From: Salminus brasiliensis
Lineage: Eukaryota; Chordata; Actinopteri; Characiformes; Bryconidae
Length of the DNA: 64,000 bases
Assembly (NCBI RefSeq): GCF_030463535.1
Contig: NC_132898.1
Coordinates: 22,426,662 to 22,490,661, forward strand
Direction of reading: 5' to 3'
Numbering within the stretch: the stretch's first letter is position 1; each line of letters begins with the position of its first letter. The notes beneath the pieces are model-generated. The model had not been told where the DNA came from. It worked only from the letters and a program-made list of their open reading frames with translations, and did not search any database. The position numbers and the translations under genes are program-made. Shown in pieces: positions 56,579 through 64,000 of the stretch.

Positions 56579-58330
56579 ATGTGAACTGTCTCTTTCTCTC
56601 TCTCTTTGTCTCTCTCTCTTGCTCTCTTGTTTCTTTTGACATCATGGTGACACTCCAGTAGACAATAAGTATCTGTTCCTTTTGTTGTTTGCCGTCACCT
56701 ACAGGATTGTGTCACTCTTATTATCTGTTAATTCCACCTGTGCTAATGTTCTATTCAGTATTCTTTAGGACTGGCTTCCACTGTTTCTTTGTGCGTTTGT
56801 GCAACTTCACAAAGTCCTGTTTAACAGCTACAATTGAGTTCCTCAACATACAAACAAAAAAACGTACGTCTAAAGATAAAACATGGTACATCAGGTCAAC
56901 TAGAAAACCTTCAGGCTCCAGTAGTTCTCTCTGCCAATAGAAAGGGAGTTCTGTATCCTTTCATAAGTCATAACCAAACCGTTGTTTTTGAATAGAGAAC
57001 CAAAATAAAAGTCTATAATTCATGTTGTTCTGGTCCACATTCAGCTCATGTTCTCCTCAGGCAGTATTTGAAAGCAGGAAAGTACAGTATAAAATACTGC
57101 CTTCTAAGGTACCTTCATATTGCTGAATTGTGAAGGCAGTGTAGATGTATCCTTCACTGCCTTACGTATCCCATGATTCTCTGGGTTAGTGCCAGCTCAT
57201 CTCAAGAGAAAAAGAAAAATGGCAGAAGCAAGCAGCAATCTGTGCAAATGTGAGATATTTATGATTATGATTATTTTCCCTTTAAATTGTCAGTGTAATT
57301 GCCAACGGTAGTCTTTTAATGTCTGGCAATTTTAATTAGTTACGCCACAAGCTGACAGTAGCTGTCAGCATCCATGACGCATTGCTGCCTTTAAAGTGGG
57401 CCTCAAACCGTGATTCAATTGTACCTTTATCACAATGCTTACTTCTAAGGTACTCAACAGTGCCCTAAAACACAGCCATAGTAAACAGTTGACAGTTTTT
57501 TTCACAGTTGGTGAAACCGGCCCCAGACACCACAACAATTAAACCTGACAGCTTTTAATCAGCAGAATGCCACAGACATTTGCTCCTGCCACACACACAC
57601 ACCCACGCACACACACTCAACACTCTACCGTCATTGCATTCCAACTCACCTGCCTGACATCAAAGTCATCAAAACAAACAAAAAAATATATTTAAAAAAC
57701 TGCTGTTGGTGTTGCGAGAAATCTGTATAAAGCTTCTGCAGGAAACAAGAACAACACAGTTTCATAATAACCTCTCTCATTCCTTCACTTCCCCCCCCTT
57801 TTTTTTTCTCATTTGACCCCCCCTCCTCGTTTCTCCGCATCAGGAGAATGTGTGCCGGTACACTTTAATCCACTTCCTCGACCTGAAACAGACCTATTAT
57901 TGTTATTATTATTATTACCATTATTAGTATTAGGTGCTAATTAGTCTCGATGACGTGCAGATAGGTGTGTCTAGGAGTGCTCATCGCTGTTCTGCTCTGT
58001 GGAGAAGCAGAATGACAGATGCAAGAATGGAATGAACAGAAACCAGGTGTGAAAACTGAATGTGAACAACTTCACAACTGTATTTGCAAAAACAAAGAAA
58101 CAATATAAATATAAACACGTAAAGTTTTTACTCATGCAAAGACCAAAGTAATCCAAAAGAATTAATATATTGAATATTTTTTTTCAGACGTTGTGTTTAT
58201 TAGGCTCTTAAAGTTATGGATTTAAAGTATTACACAGAATGAATTTATTAAATTTAACTGTGAAACCAAGAAACAGTGACTGCATCCCAACTGCAAACTA
58301 CCCACTAATACTATAAGATTACTGCTATAC
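56579..58330. other. Spacer, no gene recognised
   Basis: CT-rich tract at 56588-56632, (CA)n at 57591-57616, C/T-rich tract at 57785-57833 and a (TTA)n patch at 57895-57930. No supported exon. Confidence 0.5.
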
Positions 58331-58331
58331 A

Positions 58332-58623
58332 CTAATCTGAATAGTGCAAGTTTGGCAAGTTAGCACACAGAATATTAATATACAACTGTGTTTTGTACTG
58401 ATAGGAAGTGATGAAGTGGTGCTGTGCCATTTCTTCTCCTTTTTCACACCGTGAGTAGCCCTTCCTTTTCCTTTTGGGATAAAAATGTCCATCATAATCA
58501 CACTCTAAGTATACATCACAGGTATTTGAGTAGACTCCCCCAGTGTTGTTTTGGCTGCACTCTGAGCAGTAAGGGTTCTCTATAGTACTGATGGGTTCTT
58601 TGGCCTGTAATGGCAATGAAACA
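58332..58623 (-). CDS. Candidate terminal exon of an unrecognised cysteine-rich protein
   Basis: A minus-strand open frame preceded by acceptors at 58624 (AACAG) and 58605 (CCATTACAG) runs 90-96 codons to a stop at 58334-58332. It is rich in cysteine and charged residues: NPYCSECSQNN, YSNTCDVYLECDYDGHFYPK and KRKRKGYSRCEKGEE. The CD-x-DG-F-x-PK...GY..C spacing recalls the first half of a thyroglobulin type-1 domain, but the CWC part is absent. The composition is unlike the surrounding repeats and there are no internal stops. Using the 58624 acceptor, the phase fits a donor at 62776. I do not recognise the protein, and it may be a pseudogene or chance frame. Confidence 0.3.
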
Positions 58624-58639
58624 CTGTTTGCTGCTATAT

Positions 58640-59155
58640 TTTTTATAAAACACATTTACCCAAGAATCATTTAAGCAGTCAAATAGTTTATTTGAGTTCT
58701 GGTGGTTCTATATTGAACTGTTACTCTCTCTAAAGACCCATTGAAAAACCCTGTATTTAAGTAAACCAGTAAAAACAGATCAGTGGGTTCTGATTAATCA
58801 GTTTGTTCCAATATGCAGCTACAGAACCTCCCTCTCTCTCACACCCATACACACTAATACCTCTGGTGAGTAATATATTAGTGTTTTTTGCTTGTTTGTT
58901 TTGTTTACGGTTATCTGAGCAGGTTCATAAGACTGCGTCTCAGCCCAGTTTCACCATGCCACTCACAGCTGTGTGTGTGTGTGCGTGTGTATGTGTGTGT
59001 GTGGGGTTTCACTTACTCTAACTGATGTGAATAGTTCTGCCGTGTTTGAGCCGCAGGCCAGTTTCACACTGAACACACTGCAGCACACACACATCTAAGG
59101 AAGCTCTTCATCATCATCATCATTATCACCATCATCAGTTCAGTCTAGTCTTCTA
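58640..59155. other. Spacer with GT tract
   Basis: 58640-58780 has words of the 'agaaccc/ggttcta' element family. GT-rich tract at 58972-59002 and (CAT)n at 59110-59140. No exon recognised. Confidence 0.5.
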
Positions 59156-59157
59156 TA

Positions 59158-60720
59158 GAACTGTGAAGTTACTATATTACTGTTACTACTATTACTACTA
59201 TTACTACTTTATTACTGCTGCAACCATTAATGCCATTTTTAATACTATGGCTATTACTACTGTAAACATTACTGCTATTACTAATACTACTGCTATTACT
59301 ATTATTACTACTTTATTACCACTGCAAACATTACTGCCATTACTAAAACTACTACTATTACTGTTATTACAATTTTATTACCACTGCTAACATTACTGCC
59401 ATTACTAATACTACTGCTATTACTATTATTACTACTTTATTACTACTGCAAACATTACTGCCATTACTAATACTACTACTATTACTGTTATTACAATTTT
59501 ATTACCACTGCAAACATTACTGCCATTACTAATACTACTGCTATTACTATTATTACTACTTTATTACTACTGCAAACATTACTGCCATTACTAATACTAC
59601 TGCTATTACTGTTATTAATATTTTATTACTACTGTAAACATTACTGCTATTACTAATACTACTGCTATTACTATTATTACAATTTTATTACCACTGCAAA
59701 CATTACTGCCATTACTAAAACTACTACTATTACTGTTATTACAATTTTATTACCACTGCAAACATTACTGCCATTACTAATACTACTGCTATTACTATTA
59801 TTACAATTTTATTACCACTGCAAACATTACTGCCATTACTAATACTACTGCTATTACTATTATTACTACTTTACTACCACTGCAAACATTACGACTATCA
59901 CTAATACTACTGCTATTACTACTGCAAACATTATTGCTATTACGAATGCTACTGCAATTACTATTTTATCATTACTACCATCTCTACTACTATAGTAACT
60001 ATTATTATTACCACTTCTACAATTACTACTACTACTTTAGTACTACTCCCATCATTACTACTACATCTACTACAACTACTACTACTACTACTACTACTAT
60101 TACTATTGCTACTACTACTACTTAATTACTTATGCTATTTCTAATGGTACTAGTACTGCGACTACTGCTTTATTACTAATGCTGTTAGTATTACCATCAC
60201 TACTGCCTCTTCTACTATTACTATTACTTCTGCTACTATTACTACTTTATTACTACTGCTATCATCACTGCTACTTCTACTATTACTACTTCTATTATTC
60301 CTATTATTACCACTGCTATCACTTCTACTTCTACTATTACTATGGCTACTATCACTACTTTCTTACTAGTGTTATCGTTACTGCTACTTGTACTGTTATT
60401 ACGTCTTCTATTCCTATTATTTCTACTGCTATCATTACGGCTACTTCTACTATTACTACTACTACTTTATTGCTACTAATACTAATACTAATGATATTAT
60501 TACTTTAGTAATAAACTACTGTTATTGCTGCTATTATTACTATTACTACTATTTATAGGCTGTTACTACCACTACGATTATTGCTAATATTAGTACCACT
60601 ACTGCTACTACTGTGACTATAACTTCTGCTATTGATACTGCTGCTATTATTTTTACCACTACTACTGCAAGTCTACTCCAATACTACTACTGCTATCAAT
60701 AATAATAAAATCATCATAAT
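59158..60720 (+). repeat. 1.5-kb (ACT)-rich minisatellite with 62-bp higher-order unit
   Basis: Between 59.26 and 59.93 kb 'ctgcaaacattactgccatt' + 'actaatactactgctattac' returns every 62 bases (for example 59448, 59510, 59572). From 59.93 to 60.70 kb it decays to irregular ACT/ATT triplets. Open frames of 60-109 codons here are artefacts. Confidence 0.95.
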
Positions 60721-61195
60721 CATCATCATCATACAAGGGTATTATTTATACTTTAATTATACTCTGCTTTAACACCTTCTGCAAAACCCTCCATACAATA
60801 CTCTAATATCTCCTCTGACTGAAGGTTCTCCTGGAGCAATTCTGATGATCTATTCATCACCACAGGTGTAAATAGCAGCTGAAGCTTTCACATGGTAAAA
60901 GATGTGTGTTGTGGTGTGTTGTGTAACACAGCAAGGTAAATATGAGCTGTGATGTAACACAGATCCTCCATTCTACTCCAAGAATAATAAAACAGTTCTG
61001 CAGAACGGAACACACACACACACACACACATCTTCCTCACTTAGACCAGGTCTTGATTTATGTCAAGTTGTGCTACAGAGCACAACATACACATCTCTCC
61101 ACAGTTTCAACAGCCCCTGTAAATACACTCACTTCACACAGTTAGAACATAAATCAGCTGAACAAACACACCTGGCCTGTGGTCCTACTGTGCTC
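60721..61195. other. Spacer with CA microsatellite
   Basis: (CA)n at 61011-61030. No exon recognised. Confidence 0.55.
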
Positions 61196-61690
61196 TCCAA
61201 CATTCTTCATCTAATTAGCCACCTAGCAACACTATAGCAACCACATGGTATACGATGGCACCCATCTAGCAACACCATACTGTAGCAACCACCAAGCAAC
61301 ACTACCGTAACTACTTAGGAACCACTTTGCAACACCATTGAAACCAGCTGTGATACAATAGAAACCAATTAGCAACCACTAAACAGCTTAAGAGCAACCA
61401 ACAAACAACACTAAGGCATTAACATAGCAACACCACAGCAACCACCTAGCAACACCATATCTGCCACCTAGCAACCACTAAACAGCTCAATTGCAACCAC
61501 TAAGCAACACCACTACAATCACAAGTGATTACTTAGGAACCAATTATCAACACCACAGCAACCACCTGGGATACAATAGCAATCAACTAGCAACAAATCA
61601 GCTAGCAACACCAAATATACAACCTAACAACCTCTAAACAACTCGATAATAACTAACAAGCAACCACCTAGCAACATTACAGCAAACACT
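61196..61690 (+). repeat. 'agcaaccacctagcaacacc' repeat
   Basis: Irregular units of about 15-45 bases (agcaaccac.tagcaacaccatagcaacc; taaacagctcaatagcaacc) fill the interval. It is highly degenerate. Confidence 0.8.
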
Positions 61691-62025
61691 GTAAAAAAAA
61701 TGAGATGCGATGGTGTGTGTGTGTAGCCATCAGATATGTTTCCAGTTCAGTGAGACATCTGCTCCCACACACACATCTGTAGGACATTTCTGCTGAATTT
61801 AAAGTGATAGTGGTGAGACATTGCAGCTTAGTTTATTTAAAGACACAACTGGAATACAGATTAAATAGAAAGCAGATTGAATTGACTTCCTCAAGCTTTA
61901 CAGTTTATGTTACAGTGCACCTGATCCAGCACTGTGTGGTTAGATACTGCTCAGTTCGTCGGGGGCGGGGGGGGATTTCAAAAAAGCAGGAATGACATCA
62001 CAATAACCTCTAATTAAAGAGGCTG
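61691..62025. other. Spacer, no gene recognised
   Basis: Unique sequence with a G-rich run at 61960-61972. Confidence 0.5.
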
Positions 62026-62645
62026 CTCGGATGAGCCCTAATTAAACAATGACCCATAACAAACAGGTCACAATGCACCATACCAAACAGGCTGCACTGA
62101 TGACATCACAATGACCAATGACGGACAGGCTGCATTGATGACATCACAACAACCCCTAATTAGAAATGCTTCTTGGATGACATCACAATGAACCATACCA
62201 AACAGGCTGCACTGATGATATCACAATGACCCCTAATTAGAAAGGCTACTCGGATGACATCACAATGACCCATAATGAACAGGGTGCATTAATGATATCA
62301 CAACAACCCCTAATTAGAAATGCTGGTCGGATGACATCAAAATGACATTCAGGCTGCACATCACATTAACGAACAGGCTGCATTGATGACATCACAATGA
62401 CCCTTAATGAACAGGCTGCATTAATGGCATCACAATGACCCATAGTTAAAAATGCTGCTCGGATGACATTGCAATGACCCATAACAAACAGACTGCATTG
62501 ATGGCATCACAATGACCCATGATCAATAGTCTGTATTGATGTGACAATGATCCCTAACTAGAGAGACTGCTCTGATGACATCACAGTGGCCCATAGCTGC
62601 ATGGCTGCTCTGAGGACATCATAATGGTGGCCAACGAACAAGTTA
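62026..62645 (+). repeat. 'gatgacatcacaatgaccca' minisatellite
   Basis: Units of about 35-45 bases alternate 'gatgacatcacaatgaccca' with 'taatgaacaggctgcatt' or 'taattagaaatgctgctcg'. Around 15 copies. A related unit recurs at 63.24-63.42 kb. Confidence 0.9.
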
Positions 62646-62776
62646 TTGTTGTTACAATTTTCTACCACTTAAAAATTAAGCAAAAAAATAAATAAACATC
62701 AACAAAATGTAGATAAATAGATAAATAAATAAATAAATAAATAAATAACGTGTGAGTAAATGGTTTTGTGTGTCAC
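62646..62776. repeat. (AAAT)n microsatellite
   Basis: 'aaataaataaataaataa' at about 62716-62750, preceded by A/T-rich DNA. It falls in the presumed intron next to the candidate exon donor. Confidence 0.8.
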
Positions 62777-63054
62777 CTGTAATAGACTGCCGCCCTGTCC
62801 ATGGGGTATTCCTGCCTTGCGCACAATGATTTCGGAATCAGTGGCTCTGGACCAACCGCAACTCTGGCCAGGTATTTGGATAAGAGGTTGGGTGGATTCA
62901 TGGTGCAGTCCTGTTCTTTACATGTTTGAGCATGTCTGAAGTGCATAGTGAAGCACAGACAGTAGAGTGAGAGTGAGAAAGTGAAAATGAGTCTTTCCTC
63001 AGTAAGACTCTGACTGTGCATAGACAAAGACTTGTATTGTTTCAGTGCTATCAC
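62777..63054 (-). CDS. Candidate first exon of an unrecognised secreted protein
   Basis: A minus-strand open frame has starts at 63054 and 63021. From 63021 the protein begins MHSQSLTEER, then a hydrophobic run LIFTFSLSLYCLCF followed by HAQTCKEQDC, which resembles a signal peptide and a mature cysteine-containing chain. It ends in AAVYY at a GT donor (CAG|GTGACA, 62776). The phase-2 end matches the 58623 acceptor and reads through into the cysteine-rich frame 4.2 kb away. No homology is recognised, and other exons may be missing. It is flanked by related minisatellites on both sides. Confidence 0.3.
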
Positions 63055-63234
63055 TTTTAATTCAGGAGAAATTTTCTGTAGTAGTGTGTGGTATCAGACT
63101 GACTGAACTGGAACCGCAACCGTAACTGAAGATCTGTGTCTTGGCAAGAACTGTGCTCATATAACATATATATATAATTAATTCACAAACACTCGGAAAT
63201 CTTAAACCACGCACATCTAACGTGTCATTTTTTC

Positions 63235-63425
63235 CAGTGTAGTTATGGATAATTGTGATGTGATCAGAGCAGCCTGTTCTGATCCATAACTACAAAAGCT
63301 GCCATAACAATGGTCCATCTGTACAAAGGCTGGACTAGTGACATCACAGTGATCCATAACTACAAAGGCTGGACTGGTGACATCACAGTGGTCCACAACA
63401 AAAAAGCCTGCTCTGACGACATGTT
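63235..63425 (+). repeat. 'gtgacatcacagtgatccat' repeat, about 4 copies
   Basis: The unit 'ggactggtgacatcacagtg' + 'gtccataactacaaaggct' is related to the array at 62.03-62.64 kb. The 85- and 63-codon frames here are artefacts. Confidence 0.8.
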
Positions 63426-64000
63426 TCTTAAGATTTCCAGAGTTGAGCAACTCCCCCATGAGCAGGACCTGCACCTGAAAAAAATGTTCCCTTCACTCTA
63501 AGTGCAGGATGTGGGTGGACAGAACTGCGACTGATTACATTTTCTTCATATGGAACGTTCTGCAAAGTCATCATCAAACATGAACCAACATGCCTTCTTC
63601 AAAAGAATTACAGTGACTGATGGGTCAACTTTCCTGCAACTTCCTATGAAATAATACACCATCATTGAGTGTTCCTTACTAAGAAATATTACCACTCAGC
63701 AACAAACAAAACAACTCCTACCAACAAATACCAACAGTCACCAACAGACACTAATATCAGCACTCACCAAGAAAAACCAACACTTACTTATAAACACTAC
63801 TACTCCACAAACACCAATACAACTCTGACTAACATTGATACCAGCACTCACCAAGGAACCCTGGCACTTACTAACAAACACCAATACCAACATTCACTAA
63901 CAAGCATCAGTACCAGCACTTACCAAGAAAAACACCAGCGCTCACAAACAAACATCAGTGAACACACATTAGCCTGATAGTATTAAACCAGTTTCTTTAC
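63426..64000 (+). repeat. 'accaacactcaccaagaaaa' repeat at the right edge
   Basis: 63670-63980 is built of degenerate units such as 'caacaaataccaacagtcac' and 'caccaagaaaaaccaacact'. 63426-63669 is unique. The 102-codon plus frame is an artefact of the repeat. Confidence 0.75.

Noticed and set aside
60179..60508. 109-codon leucine/tyrosine-rich plus frame
   Set aside because: Product of the ACT/ATT triplet array.
63669..63977. 102-codon threonine/asparagine-rich plus frame
   Set aside because: Product of the 'accaacactcaccaag' repeat.

Overview
The window is nuclear DNA from a vertebrate, most likely a teleost fish. Genes are split into short exons with GT/AG introns, spacers are long and AT-rich, and microsatellites, minisatellites and fish-type transposons (Tc1/mariner, L2 LINEs, tRNA-derived SINEs, short non-autonomous elements) are abundant. 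The SINE and L2 tails resemble those of otophysan fishes (characins, catfishes, cyprinids); that is an inference from repeat flavour only.

Three protein-coding genes can be built with consistent splice phases. (1) A C6orf89-type (bombesin receptor-activated protein) gene on the minus strand fills 1-3111 and runs off the left edge just before its C-terminus. (2) arl8a, the lysosomal Arf-like GTPase, lies on the plus strand at 5713-11760 in seven coding exons encoding 186 residues, divergent from gene 1. (3) gpr37l1, an orphan glial-type class A GPCR, lies on the minus strand at 27524-32401 in three coding exons encoding about 521 residues, tail-to-tail with arl8a. In mammals ARL8A and GPR37L1 are also close neighbours (human 1q32), with PTPN7 between them; I see no PTPN7 coding exons here. 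The genes share a neighbourhood, not a visible pathway: ARL8A moves lysosomes, GPR37L1 is a cell-surface receptor, and the C6orf89 family is membrane-anchored and poorly understood.

Region by region: 0-5 kb holds gene 1, its upstream exon and a Tc1-type fragment. 5.4-16.6 kb holds arl8a and its probable long 3' untranslated region. 16.7-27 kb is a repeat-rich spacer with a Tc1 relic, a SINE, a 26-bp minisatellite and a pair of inverted 42-bp minisatellites that look like amplified terminal repeats of one transposon. 27.5-32.4 kb is gpr37l1. 32.8-34.4 kb, just upstream of gpr37l1, is a 21-bp satellite containing an exact 420-bp higher-order duplication. 35-58 kb is gene-poor: a Tc1 element with TA target site sits inside a minisatellite at 40.9-42.0 kb, and two L2 LINE fragments lie at 44.8 and 47-48.6 kb. 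58.3-63 kb carries two exon-like minus-strand segments that may encode a small cysteine-rich secreted protein I do not recognise, embedded in more minisatellites (59.2-60.7, 61.2-61.7 and 62.0-62.6 kb).

No rRNA, tRNA or CRISPR locus is supported. The most unusual structures are the repeat architectures: inverted amplified terminal repeats, splice acceptors built from microsatellites, perfect hairpins, and elements nested in arrays.
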